A stretch of DNA of 64,000 bases from Bin5 sp965221345 (GTDB lineage Bacteria; Chloroflexota; Anaerolineae; Caldilineales; Caldilineaceae): assembly GCA_965221345.1 (NCBI GenBank), contig CBDCSD010000001.1, positions 1,612,001 through 1,676,000 on the forward strand, read 5' to 3'. Position numbers and translations under genes: made by a program. Below are positions 27,546 through 39,161 of the stretch, in pieces; position 1 is the stretch's first letter; each line of letters begins with the position of its first letter. A model generated the notes under the pieces. That model saw only the letters and a list, made by a program, of their open reading frames with translations. It ran no database searches and was not told where the DNA came from.

Positions 27546-28595
27546 ATGGAACTCCAGACAAAGCAGCCGCCAGAACTGGAATTCAGCATGCCGGAGGTCG
27601 AAGAATCGCTGACGGCCTATCTCTCGGCGATTGGAGGGGCCATAATTGGCCTGCTTCTCACTCTGCTGGTCTTGGCGATTTGGAATGGCGGCACCCTGAA
27701 TTTTACCAATATATCCAAGGTGAATGCGCTGGAAGCTGGCCTGACCGATGTGGCCGCCGATCTCGATGGCGTAAACACGAGCTTCGACGCCTTGGGCGAG
27801 CGCATAGTAGTTCTGGAACAGGAGGCCGGCGCAGTTTCCGCGCTTCAAAAGAGCCTCGTAACGCTTGACGCCAGCCTATCCGAACTCGACAGGAGTCTCA
27901 GCGATCAGGGCATACATATCAGCGAACTGGACAGTGCCTTTGCTGATCTCCAAATCACCAGGCGCAATTTTGACCTCTTTACCGCGGCCCTGACAGAGGC
28001 GCTGGCACTGATGGAAAAGGAAGCTTCGGCCGCCGCGCCGTTTGGCGATGCGTCCGACGGTCGCCCGGCCCAGGAAAGACGTACGTCGGCGACCGACCCG
28101 ACTTCACAAGAGAGACAGGCCGCTACGTCAACCGCAAGCACGTCCCCCGCAGACAATGCCCAGGCTGTTGAGTCGGCGGCTTCTTCCACAACGGCCGATG
28201 TTTCAAATGCACAGACTTCGGCGGAGGCGCAACCGACGCAAATACTTGCCGAGCCGGTTACGGTCATTAGCGAAGACGTCGCACCTGATTCCCTGCTCGT
28301 CTATCTTTTCCTCGATGTGAACGCAAACGGTCAATTCGACGGGGATGAAAACTTTATCGCCGGCGCTACCATCACCCTTACCTCCCCCGATGGCCGAGCC
28401 GTGGCCGCGGAGAACAGCGTCGGTTCTGCCGGCACTCTCTTTGAAGAATTGGTTGCCGGCGATCATAAGGTCACTGTGGAAGATGTGCAGGGCTACGATC
28501 TTGTTAGCCAAAGGAATGCGGCCGTCAATATTGACCAGGAGGCCGATGCCGGCCATATTATCTACTTTGCCGTCGTAACCACCGCCGAGGACTGA
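27546..28595 (+). CDS. Membrane coiled-coil protein with C-terminal Cna-B/SdrD-like domain
   Basis: A 349-residue protein of unknown function. One membrane segment lies at about residues 25-47 ('GGAIIGLLLTLLVLAIW'). A coiled coil follows at about 60-155 with heptad-like 'ALQKSLVTLDASLSELDRSL'. Residues 170-240 are a disordered Ser/Thr/Ala/Gln-rich stretch. The last 100 residues form a beta-sandwich like Cna-B/SdrD repeats, with a calcium-binding-like 'DVNANGQFDGDE'. The topology suggests the C-terminus is outside the cell. GAGGAG lies six to eight bases before the ATG at 27546. The frame upstream is open but non-conserved in character. Confidence 0.8.
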   Translation: MELQTKQPPELEFSMPEVEESLTAYLSAIGGAIIGLLLTLLVLAIWNGGTLNFTNISKVNALEAGLTDVAADLDGVNTSFDALGERIVVLEQEAGAVSALQKSLVTLDASLSELDRSLSDQGIHISELDSAFADLQITRRNFDLFTAALTEALALMEKEASAAAPFGDASDGRPAQERRTSATDPTSQERQAATSTASTSPADNAQAVESAASSTTADVSNAQTSAEAQPTQILAEPVTVISEDVAPDSLLVYLFLDVNANGQFDGDENFIAGATITLTSPDGRAVAAENSVGSAGTLFEELVAGDHKVTVEDVQGYDLVSQRNAAVNIDQEADAGHIIYFAVVTTAED

Positions 28596-28626
28596 TCTGC
28601 ACTGCAGGAATTCCCGCCCAGCCCGA

Positions 28627-29187
28627 TTAGTCAGTAAACTCGGCAACTTCGTAAAAAATTAGTAACACCGAGCCGTAGCGACGCCGGTCGAACTCGCAAA
28701 GTACATCGAGTGCGACTGGCGTTTCTTCGCGGGGGTGTAGCTGGACAATGACTACACTCTCCTCCACCAGCAGCGCCGGTCTGGAATCAACCGCCTGAAG
28801 TGCCGCCTGCCACATCTCCTGGTACTGGGGCGGCGCAATGTAGATCAGTTCAAACGGATCACCTTCAAACTTTTCGATGTAATCGAAGCTGTCCCTCCTC
28901 GCAACTGTGGCCCGGTCTGCCAGCTTGCAATGACCCAGGTTTTGCAGGATCGTGCGAATGGCGGCGCGGCTGCGATCAATGAAGAGGACATGAGCCGCTC
29001 CTCTGCTCAATGCTTCGATCCCCACTGCACCCGTTCCGCCGAACATGTCGAGCACACGACGCCCTTCGATCCAATTTCCCAGAATCGAAAAGAGCGCCTC
29101 CTTGGCGCGATCCGTGATTGGGCGCGTGCTGTTCCCTGGGACCGACTGTAGCCTGTGGCCTCTGGCGCTACCGGAAATCACTCGCAT
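28627..29187 (-). CDS. rsmD: 16S rRNA (guanine966-N2)-methyltransferase RsmD
   Basis: A 186-residue SAM-dependent methyltransferase acting on G966 of 16S rRNA during small-subunit assembly. The family start 'MRVISGSARGHRL' is followed by 'RPITDRAKEALFSIL'. The SAM motif I is 'MFGGTGAVGIEALSRGA'. The catalytic (D/N)PP(Y/F) motif appears as 'IAPPQY', with Ala in place of Asp or Asn, which is unusual. I start at 29187, the family start, though the frame extends eleven codons upstream. No strong ribosome site. It is divergent from the riboswitch-gcvP unit. Confidence 0.9.
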   Translation of the reverse strand: MRVISGSARGHRLQSVPGNSTRPITDRAKEALFSILGNWIEGRRVLDMFGGTGAVGIEALSRGAAHVLFIDRSRAAIRTILQNLGHCKLADRATVARRDSFDYIEKFEGDPFELIYIAPPQYQEMWQAALQAVDSRPALLVEESVVIVQLHPREETPVALDVLCEFDRRRYGSVLLIFYEVAEFTD

Positions 29188-29310
29188 AATTGTCTGAAAT
29201 GGAAGAAAAAATTTCGGCAACTGGCGGCTAACGCCGACTGGCGAAAGCCGAATTTCGCTTCACCAGATTATAGTTGCGATCATGCGATTTCTGACAATTG
29301 CGCTCGAGTG

Positions 29311-29340
29311 TTGACTACGCTACAATTGCCCACGTAGGAT
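29311..29340 (+). promoter_or_regulatory. Probable promoter of the gcvP leader
   Basis: TTGACT at 29311-29316 and TAGGAT at 29335-29340 are separated by 18 bases, close to a sigma70-type promoter. Transcription from it would begin about 20 bases before the first glycine aptamer. This is the best match upstream of the riboswitch but was found by eye only. Confidence 0.5.
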
Positions 29341-29365
29341 TACAAAACCTTATAGCAAGCTGATG

Positions 29366-29463
29366 CGCGACGAGAGAGACTTCGATTTCGAAGCGCCGAA
29401 GGGGCAAGCCGACAGGAGAACCCAGCCTGCCCGGTGACACTCTCAGGCAAAAGGATCGTCGCG
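29366..29463 (+). promoter_or_regulatory. Glycine riboswitch, first aptamer
   Basis: P1 is an 8-bp helix, CGCGACGA (29366-29373) with TCGTCGCG (29456-29463). Between them lie the conserved blocks GAGAGAC, CCGAAGGGGCAA (29396-29407) and CTCTCAGGCAAAAGGA (29440-29455). These match the glycine-riboswitch consensus almost base for base. It binds glycine in the nascent transcript and controls gcvP just downstream. Confidence 0.93.
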
Positions 29464-29466
29464 ATA

Positions 29467-29622
29467 CGGCACCTTTGGAAAGCGCCGCTCGACAGGACAG
29501 AGTGGTCACCGACGGGGCAATCGCACGCTGAACGGGACGACTGAGGATAGGCTCTTTGCTCTCTTATCCTCCATATTCATCCCAGCACCGCGTGTGTCAA
29601 TCTCTCAGGTCAAGGACAGAGG
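29467..29622 (+). promoter_or_regulatory. Glycine riboswitch, second aptamer (extended arm)
   Basis: P1 is formed by CCTTTG (29472-29477) with CAGAGG (29617-29622). The core blocks are CCGACGGGGCAA (29509-29520) and CTCTCAGGTCAAGGA (29602-29616). The variable arm between them (about 29525-29600) is much longer than in the first aptamer and itself contains complementary tracts (gaggatag...ttatcctc). The linker to aptamer 1 is only a few bases, as in classical tandem glycine riboswitches. Confidence 0.88.
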
Positions 29623-29624
29623 CA

Positions 29625-29654
29625 ACGGGCACTCTTTAGTGATGCCCGTTTTTT
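29625..29654 (+). terminator. Intrinsic terminator of the glycine riboswitch
   Basis: ACGGGCA (29625-29631) pairs with TGCCCGT (29643-29649) and is followed directly by a run of six T. It begins two bases after the second aptamer ends. In the known tandem systems glycine binding prevents termination and turns gcv genes on; the same is inferred here, with an antiterminator competing for the 5' arm. Confidence 0.88.
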
Positions 29655-29733
29655 CTTCCAAAACGGACGAACTTTCGCACTCCCTGATAGTGTGATAGCA
29701 GCGAAAGTGAGTCGGAGACCAAAGGAGAGAATG

Positions 29734-32775
<3,042 letters not shown>

Positions 32776-32794
32776 AGGAATCAAATCGGCTCGT

Positions 32795-33268
32795 TTACCG
32801 AATAGGATTGTTTCTTAGAACTTCTGCCACAACTCCGCGCAACTCTCTTGGCAGTCGGTAATGCCACTTGCCATGGATCTGTTTCCAGTCCAAGTATGGC
32901 GCGTCATTGTAGCCCGGCGTCTGGTGAATTCGTCTTCCGAATGAACCAAGGAGGCCAGTAAGCTGTTGGTCCGTAAACTTCTGGCGGGTATGATTTCCGA
33001 TTTCCCTGCAAAGAGTTTTCCGGGACAGGAGATCTTGTTCCTCGGCCTCGTAGAAGGTCTTTAGCAACGCTATTGTGTTAATTGTTAGGGGATGCCTCTC
33101 TAGGGCTCTGCGAAAAAACTCGGGGGACACACAACTTGTCTCCTCATCAGACTTTACTTGCTGGGTTACTTCCGGAGATGTTGCCTCCGCGAATCTCGTC
33201 GCCTGCAGAGCCGAAATTACTGGAGAAAGTTCTTCCAAAGTGCCTTCGAGATTGATCGAGATGTTCAT
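32795..33268 (-). CDS. Hypothetical protein, possible winged helix at C-terminus
   Basis: A 157-residue soluble protein I do not recognise. It opens with 'NISINLEGTLEELSPVISAL', and the second half, with 'SRKTLCREIGNHTRQKFTDQ' and 'GLLGSFGRRIHQTPGY', looks like a helical DNA-binding fold, perhaps a winged helix. GGAGAC lies seven bases before the ATG at 33268, a credible start. Base composition is clearly more AT-rich than its neighbours and so is its upstream region, which hints at recent acquisition. It converges on gcvP with only about 19 bases between the stops. Such small proteins often travel with mobile DNA, but nothing mobile is next to it. Confidence 0.7.
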   Translation of the reverse strand: MNISINLEGTLEELSPVISALQATRFAEATSPEVTQQVKSDEETSCVSPEFFRRALERHPLTINTIALLKTFYEAEEQDLLSRKTLCREIGNHTRQKFTDQQLTGLLGSFGRRIHQTPGYNDAPYLDWKQIHGKWHYRLPRELRGVVAEVLRNNPIR

Positions 33269-33795
33269 CACTTTAGTCTCCTATTGACTAAGTTTTCTTG
33301 GGAGTTACAAATTATCACCTAGATATTATATGCCCTCTATCTATATTTGTCAACCCTTCAACTGTCTTTTTTCATGTCTTTACGTCTTTCTAGTCCTTCT
33401 CAAATGCTTCTCTAACAGCATGCTAAGAGTGCGCCAGGCTCTATTTCGCCTCTGTGGGAGTTTCAGTTCTCAAACAGCTGAGGGGATTTATGTCCTCAAA
33501 ACAGGAAAACGGAGATCAGGGCTGATTAGCAGAAGTGTTGGGCTTCTGCCCTTAGTACTACAACCGCACTCTTGTTGGCCGAAGACCGAAAGAGTAAAAA
33601 GAGGCGCTGAAGTGGCTGCATTTGGGCCGTTTATGCAGTTCCGTGGTTGTTCAAAATGCGCTCTTGCACCCTCATTTTCGCCGGAAAAACTTCAGATTCG
33701 TGAATTGCGGTTGTAGTATTAGGCAGGGCGGAATAACAAGGGGGGGCCTAGTTGTCTCTCTCCTTTCACTACCTATCAATGAAGAGAAGGAACAC
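33269..33795. other. AT-rich intergenic region
   Basis: About 530 bases. The left 150 bases are strikingly AT-rich and pyrimidine-rich on the plus strand (33300-33420), unlike the rest of the window. This is probably the promoter region of the leftward hypothetical gene. No RNA or repeat recognised in the remainder. Confidence 0.45.
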
Positions 33796-34512
33796 ATGGC
33801 ATACAATCGCCTCCTCCTCGCCGGCGGCTCTGAGTTCGGCGGCCTGATGGAACTACCGGACCGGCGCTGTATAGAACTGGCCGGCGGCACAGACGCGCCA
33901 ATCGCCATCATCCCCACCGCCGCCGCGCCCGACAACAATCACAGCCGCGCCGGCGAGAACGGCCGTCGCTGGTTCACAAGCCTGGGCGCGACAAATGTGC
34001 AGGTCGTTCCCCTGATCGACCGCGATTCAGCTGCAAACGCAACGGTTGTCGAAATGGTCGCTGAGGCGAGGCTGATCTATCTTCTGGGTGGATTCCCCGG
34101 CTATCTCTGCGAAAGCCTGCGCAACACTTCCGCGTGGACGGCTATTCGCGCAGCCTGGGCAAGCGGAGCGGTGCTGGCCGGCAGCAGCGCCGGCGCTATG
34201 GTCCTGTGTGAGCATCTCTATGACCCCCGCGCCAAACAGGTCATAGAGGGCCTCGGGCTTATCCCCAATGCTTGTGTTCTGCCCCATCACAACAACTTTG
34301 GACAAGGCTGGGCCGAGCAGCTGCGTGAACTGCTGCCCCATGCAACCCTTGTGGGCGTAGATGAACAGACCGGTATGATCAACGACCTGTCGGCGCACGA
34401 ATGGAGCGTACACGGCGCCGGCAGCGTCACCCTATACGCGCCCGACCAGCCGATATTGCGCCCCTCGGTCTACCAACCAGGCGAGTCAATGCACCTCGCC
34501 GTCTCCGCTTGA
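33796..34512 (+). CDS. Peptidase S51 / cyanophycinase-like protein
   Basis: A 238-residue serine hydrolase of the S51 family (dipeptidase E/cyanophycinase type), with a class I glutamine-amidotransferase-like fold. The nucleophile elbow is 'AGSSAGAM', with Ser at about residue 131. 'IYLLGGFPGYL' and 'GLGLIPNACVLPHHN' are also typical, and the latter supplies a histidine. Cyanophycinases release beta-Asp-Arg from cyanophycin; other members cut Asp-X dipeptides. No signal peptide, so cytoplasmic. The ATG at 33796 has a GAAGGAACAC stretch before it. It stands alone. Confidence 0.88.
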   Translation: MAYNRLLLAGGSEFGGLMELPDRRCIELAGGTDAPIAIIPTAAAPDNNHSRAGENGRRWFTSLGATNVQVVPLIDRDSAANATVVEMVAEARLIYLLGGFPGYLCESLRNTSAWTAIRAAWASGAVLAGSSAGAMVLCEHLYDPRAKQVIEGLGLIPNACVLPHHNNFGQGWAEQLRELLPHATLVGVDEQTGMINDLSAHEWSVHGAGSVTLYAPDQPILRPSVYQPGESMHLAVSA

Positions 34513-34583
34513 CGCCATTTGCAATCACCGTGTCGTGTCCGTCTCGGGCTACGCCTCACGTCTGACAACAAGATGCACTACCG

Positions 34584-35150
34584 CTAGGACAGGCGCACGA
34601 TGCGAAAGTCTTCAAAGCGAATCCAGTGCTCTTCTCCAGGCGGTCCGTTATAGCACTGGATGCTGACCTGCTCACTGTCAGCCGGCGGCAGTTCGCCGGT
34701 TGCCGCCGTCGAAAATTCGGACGCCCCCTGTGGACGGTACTGTGCCTCCCATGACTCGGAATCTACCACGAGGCGCAGCCGCACGCTCTGAGTAGGCATC
34801 TGCTTGCCGCCGGGAATGATAAGGACTTCCCCGTGTACCAACTCCTTGACCTCCTTGAAAACAGGTTCGCCGTTCTGGTACCAGGTGATACCGGCCTGTT
34901 CGTACTGCTGTGTAGGCACCGTATGGTTGAAGATCGTCACCTCAATCGCGTAGATGCCGCTGCTGCGGTCAGGGGCCGGGCGCACCAGTCCATTGTGCAC
35001 CGTGGCCGCTACGCCGGGCTCGACCGCGATCTCCAGCCCGCCATTGCCCATCCGCCAGCAATCCGGATTTTCGCGCAACCAGAACCAGTCGGCGTCCAAT
35101 TCGCCGTCAAATTTCTCCTGGAAAATAATCTTTTCTTCGGACCCGCTCAT
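34584..35150 (-). CDS. Concanavalin-like beta-sandwich protein (DUF1349-like)
   Basis: A 188-residue protein with 'EKFDGELDADWFWLRENPDC', 'QYEQAGITWYQNGEPVFKEV' and 'HWIRFEDFRIVRL'. The pattern is that of the DUF1349/LamG-like jelly-roll group, often glycan-binding or hydrolase-like. No signal peptide is visible. I start at 35150, where GGAG lies about eight bases upstream; the frame extends 30 codons further but with poor sequence. It follows the DUF1961 gene on the same strand with a gap of about 130 bases, so the two may share a transcript. Enzymatic activity is not evident. Confidence 0.75.
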   Translation of the reverse strand: MSGSEEKIIFQEKFDGELDADWFWLRENPDCWRMGNGGLEIAVEPGVAATVHNGLVRPAPDRSSGIYAIEVTIFNHTVPTQQYEQAGITWYQNGEPVFKEVKELVHGEVLIIPGGKQMPTQSVRLRLVVDSESWEAQYRPQGASEFSTAATGELPPADSEQVSIQCYNGPPGEEHWIRFEDFRIVRLS

Positions 35151-35281
35151 CTCTTCCGCTCCTGTCTTTGTGAATCCAACAGTCTCGCCAGTCGATAGCA
35201 ACCTGGTCCACCTCAATTGCGCCGTTACAAAGGCTACCACCCGCCCCTCTAAGGTCGAAAGCCCTGCCGATCCTTACGCTC

Positions 35282-36055
35282 CTAACTGCCCCCGGCACGC
35301 TGCACAGTGCGCACGACCAGATTGCTATACTCGCCGATCAGCGGGGCCATCTGCCGCAGTCCAATCTTCCCGCCCCCCAACACCGGACCGTAGCTCACGC
35401 CGTCATCGCGCCAGTCGAAAATCGGCAACTCGTTGATCAAGAATGCCACCTCATCCCCACACTTGATCACCTGTATTCTGTAAGGCGAAGTCGCATCTTC
35501 CACCGAAGGAATAGGATCCGCGCCCTGCGCCACCATATGGAAGCCAAAGCTCTTACGCAAATTGCAAGTGTGGAATGCCCTCTCCTCCGGCCAGCGTCGG
35601 CGAAAATAGGACACATGCAACGCGTTGATGTCCCCGTGATGGTACTGCTTGTATTCTCCGGTACGCCTGTCCAATGAAGGATCAAACAGATCCTCTCCAC
35701 TGCCGCCCGTCGCCGCAAAAAACAATATACACAATCCCGGCTCCTGCATCGGCCAGAACTCCCATTCAATGCTCACATCCGCCGGAAACGTTTCAGGACA
35801 CCACAAGACGAAGTTGGACTTCTGCCCCTCCGTCGGATCGCGTAGATTCTCCATTCGCAGCCGCCCCGCGGGGAAGCCGATGCGCGCCTCTCCCTCCAGC
35901 CGGAAACCGACCATGTCAGATTCGGCTGCGAGAAAGTTGTGATAGATCGTTTCATCCAATGCGAAGGAACTCACCGGTGCCCCATCTTGTTGCCGTGGTT
36001 GGTTGCAGAACTGCATCCTACGCGGGTAGGTGTAATGTGTCAAAGGTAAAAACAT
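35282..36055 (-). CDS. DUF1961-family protein
   Basis: About 257 residues. The sequence matches the DUF1961 family with 'NFVLWCPETFPADVSIEWEF', 'CILFFAATGGSGEDLFD', 'YKQYHHGDINALHVSYFRRR', 'TCNLRKSFGFHMV' and 'GKIGLRQMAPL'. The fold is a concanavalin-like jelly roll; the family is found beside polysaccharide-degrading enzymes, and a role in glycan processing is inferred. The true start is uncertain: the frame opens with a TTG at 36112, and ATGs occur at 36055 and 36016, none with a good ribosome site. No signal peptide with any of these starts. Confidence 0.8.
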   Translation of the reverse strand: MFLPLTHYTYPRRMQFCNQPRQQDGAPVSSFALDETIYHNFLAAESDMVGFRLEGEARIGFPAGRLRMENLRDPTEGQKSNFVLWCPETFPADVSIEWEFWPMQEPGLCILFFAATGGSGEDLFDPSLDRRTGEYKQYHHGDINALHVSYFRRRWPEERAFHTCNLRKSFGFHMVAQGADPIPSVEDATSPYRIQVIKCGDEVAFLINELPIFDWRDDGVSYGPVLGGGKIGLRQMAPLIGEYSNLVVRTVQRAGGS

Positions 36056-36281
36056 CTCTGAAACACGATAGGGGAGCGAATTCTGTTCACTTGGCGTTGC
36101 ATGAAAGTCCAAAACGGCCGTCAGTCTGATTTCCCTCCAACCTGGAATTCCTCCCGTTTTGTGGTCTTTGCAAGCTACTTGACATCACAACAAAAATTCA
36201 ATATCCTTGTACCACATTCGTCGCCTCGAACTCACATTCCATCGACGCTTCCGACGCCCGCGCCCACGAAAGGTAGATCCA

Positions 36282-37325
36282 ATGTCTGAAGAAATCCGCG
36301 AGATGCGCGTCTCGAATGACGCCATGGACGATCCTGCCGAGCTCCAAAGCCGCATCGCCGACGAAGGTTACCTCTTCTTCAAGCAGTTGCAGAACCCCGA
36401 CAAAATGCGCGAACTTCGCCTTGTGATGATGACCAAAATCCAGGATGTTGGCTGGCTGCTGCCGGACACCGACCCATTCGAAGGCATCGCCGACATCTCC
36501 AGGCAATGCACTGAAGGCGATCCCGATTACACCGCCGGATACAGTCATGTCTACAAGCTCGAAGCCTTCCATCGCGCCGCCCACTGGCCCGAAGTCACAG
36601 ACATGATCGAGAAGATTATGGGGCGCCCAATTATGCCCCACCCAAACCAGATTGCACGTCTCTGGTTCCCCAAATATACCGAGCACACGACCCCCATGCA
36701 CCAGGATTTTGTCCACTTCCAGGGCAATTTCGAAACGCTGACAAGTTGGGCCCCAATCGGCGACTGCCCGATCGAACTGGGCGGCCTGGCCGTCATTCCC
36801 GGATCGCACAAAGTCGAAAGAGTTCTGGACCATCACTTCTCCCTTGGGGCGGGCGGCCTCGCAGTGGATGTCGACGCCGAGGAAGAAATAGAACCGACCT
36901 GGTACTCGACCGACTATGAGGCTGGCGATACGCTCATCTTTCCCGCCTTGACGATTCACCGCGCACTGCCCAACTACACCGACGACCGGCTGCGGCTCTC
37001 GCTCGATAACCGCTACCAGGCCGTTGGCGACCTTATAGCTGAGCAAATGCTCGTTACCCACGGCCCCAGCGGTCTTACATGGGACGAAGTCTACGAAGAC
37101 TGGGAATCCGACGAATACAAGTACTTCTGGAAGGACTATGACAATCCAGTCGTTGCCCAAGATCTGAGTTACGGCGAAAAGGGCTTTGCCGAGGCGCTGG
37201 AACTGGCGCGCGCCGGCCACGAGCAGGCCATTGTCAGACTTCAGCGAACAATTCGAAAGGATCCGGAGTCACAGGCCGCGCAGGATTCCAGAGAAGTGTT
37301 GGACCAGGTAGGCGTCATGGCGTGA
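36282..37325 (+). CDS. Phytanoyl-CoA dioxygenase (PhyH) family protein 1
   Basis: A 347-residue Fe(II)/2-oxoglutarate-dependent oxygenase. The iron-binding facial triad is His-x-Asp in 'TTPMHQDFVHFQGN' and a distal His in 'LTIHRALPNYTDDRLRLSLD', where the Arg would bind 2-oxoglutarate. The C-terminal 60 residues extend past the usual domain. PhyH proteins hydroxylate very varied small molecules, so no substrate is assigned. The ATG at 36282 is preceded by AAGGTAG. It is divergent from the DUF1961 gene and about 220 bases before the ABC binding protein. It is one of five PhyH genes in the window and not closely similar to the others. Confidence 0.9.
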   Translation: MSEEIREMRVSNDAMDDPAELQSRIADEGYLFFKQLQNPDKMRELRLVMMTKIQDVGWLLPDTDPFEGIADISRQCTEGDPDYTAGYSHVYKLEAFHRAAHWPEVTDMIEKIMGRPIMPHPNQIARLWFPKYTEHTTPMHQDFVHFQGNFETLTSWAPIGDCPIELGGLAVIPGSHKVERVLDHHFSLGAGGLAVDVDAEEEIEPTWYSTDYEAGDTLIFPALTIHRALPNYTDDRLRLSLDNRYQAVGDLIAEQMLVTHGPSGLTWDEVYEDWESDEYKYFWKDYDNPVVAQDLSYGEKGFAEALELARAGHEQAIVRLQRTIRKDPESQAAQDSREVLDQVGVMA

Positions 37326-37543
37326 ATTGGGGTGAAGGAGTCGCGAACTCTCGCTTTCGAGAACTGCAGCCAGAACGGGCCTGACTCGCAACTTGGATTT
37401 AGCAACTCGGAACCAAGGCCCTGAGAAATCAACTTCGAGGAGGTGACATCGCCCGATGCTGCTTATTCAGGCTACGGCGCCAATCGAGGCCCGTACTGTA
37501 TCCTGGTCTATCCACATCCCACGAACATGAGAGAAGGCAGAAG

Positions 37544-39079
37544 ATGACTAGCAAACGATTAAGCAGACGAAACTTCCTGAAGGTCTCCACAGGTGCAATT
37601 GGCGCAGGCTTGATGGCCGCTTGCGCTGCGCCGCCGGCTCCCGCCGGCGAGGAGATGGCCGCCGAAACCGGTGGCGACGAGCCGTCCATGGACAAAATAG
37701 AAGTCCACTGCTACTTCGCCAGACTTCATCCCACCGAGTGGACTACCCGTTCAGCCGAGCACCCCCTGGTAGGCAATGCTGGCCGTATTCTGGCGCAACG
37801 CTTTGAAGAGCTCAACCCCGACATTACCATCGTGTTCGACGATGCAGGAGATGATGCCTGGCTTACCGCCGCAGTAAGCTCAGGCGAAGCCCCCGACCTG
37901 ATTAGCCGCCTGGACCTGGTCCAACGCGGCTGGTGTGTCCCCATTGACGATTGGCTCGACGCTCCAAGCCGCTATGCCCCGCAATACGATACTTGGTCCG
38001 ATAGCTTCTATCCGTCGATGATGGAGTCTTTGACCTGGTCCGACGGCCTCGACTATTGCGCGCCGATCCGCGCCGTCTGGCCCTACCTGGAGGTCGGCCT
38101 CGCCTGCAACATGGAGATCCTCAACGAGATGGGCCTGTCGCCGCCGGCGACCTGGACCGAGCAGATGGACGTTTCGCAAGCGTTAAAGGAGGCTGGACTT
38201 GGTCTCTCGCCCTGGCCCCGCGAAGGCGAGACAGGCAACTGCTGGCCATTGGCCTTGCAGATCCTCCCTCCCATGATGCAGGAAATCTGTGCCGACATGG
38301 ACCTCGACGCCGATTTCTTCGTCGGCCTTGAGGAAGCGCTGCCAGCCTATCGCAACGAAATAATCGGCCCATATACACCCATCTACCAACTCGCTTGGGA
38401 CGAGATGTACGAACTGTCACAGACCTGGGTGGATGGTTTCAATACCACCGACCTGGACCTTCTCTGGCGTGAAGGGTCTGTCGGAATGCAGTACCGCGCT
38501 ACCTCCGAGTTTGCGACCCTTGCCAATGACCCCAACGTTGACTTCGAGCGCACGTTTGTGCCTTCCCCCATGCCCGGTAGCGCAGACATGCCCGCCGCCG
38601 ATAGCATGCCGGGGGCCTTCGACCCCGACGAATATACAGCCGGTGACGGCAAAGTGCCCTCCCACCAGGTGCAGGCCATCCGCGGCCCGCAGGACGTAAT
38701 GATCAAGAGTTCTACCGAGCAACGCGGAAACCGTGAGGAAGTAATCAACTGGTGGCAGTTCATCACCGAGCCGGAAAATAACTCTTTCCTCAATAACGAG
38801 AACCAGCAATTCATCCCTTCTACCAAGGATGGCAAGCTAGGGCCGCTGTGGTCAAACATCGGCACCTACAAGCTGCCCCTCTACACCTACACCATCGCTT
38901 GGTGGGGCATGGGTCTCCTTTGGGACTGGGACTACTTCACCGAGTGGCGCCGCATTTTCGTCGCCTGGGCCATTGGCGACATGGACAGGGCAACCTTCTT
39001 CGAGCGCCAACAGCGTTCTTGGGACGAAGGTGTAGCACGCTACGAAGCCCTGCTCAAGGACCAGGAATCTGACAGCTAA
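37544..39079 (+). CDS. Carbohydrate ABC transporter substrate-binding lipoprotein
   Basis: A 511-residue family-1 solute-binding protein. The leader has the twin-arginine motif 'RLSRRNFLKVSTGAIGAG' and a lipobox 'LMAAC', so it should be exported folded by Tat and anchored as a lipoprotein. The mature part has 'RILAQRFEELNPDITIVFD' and 'GEAPDLISRLDLVQRGW', typical of sugar-binding proteins. It is somewhat longer than the family average. AGAAGG precedes the ATG. It starts a cassette with a small membrane protein, two permeases and a propeller glycosidase. The ligand is unknown; a glycan fragment is most likely. Confidence 0.93.
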   Translation: MTSKRLSRRNFLKVSTGAIGAGLMAACAAPPAPAGEEMAAETGGDEPSMDKIEVHCYFARLHPTEWTTRSAEHPLVGNAGRILAQRFEELNPDITIVFDDAGDDAWLTAAVSSGEAPDLISRLDLVQRGWCVPIDDWLDAPSRYAPQYDTWSDSFYPSMMESLTWSDGLDYCAPIRAVWPYLEVGLACNMEILNEMGLSPPATWTEQMDVSQALKEAGLGLSPWPREGETGNCWPLALQILPPMMQEICADMDLDADFFVGLEEALPAYRNEIIGPYTPIYQLAWDEMYELSQTWVDGFNTTDLDLLWREGSVGMQYRATSEFATLANDPNVDFERTFVPSPMPGSADMPAADSMPGAFDPDEYTAGDGKVPSHQVQAIRGPQDVMIKSSTEQRGNREEVINWWQFITEPENNSFLNNENQQFIPSTKDGKLGPLWSNIGTYKLPLYTYTIAWWGMGLLWDWDYFTEWRRIFVAWAIGDMDRATFFERQQRSWDEGVARYEALLKDQESDS

Positions 39080-39161
39080 CGCAGTCATATTCGCGGTGAG
39101 CGGATAGGAGCAGCCTGCTTCCCTTCCGCTCGCCGCCTTCCAATTTCCATTCTCCAAATAG

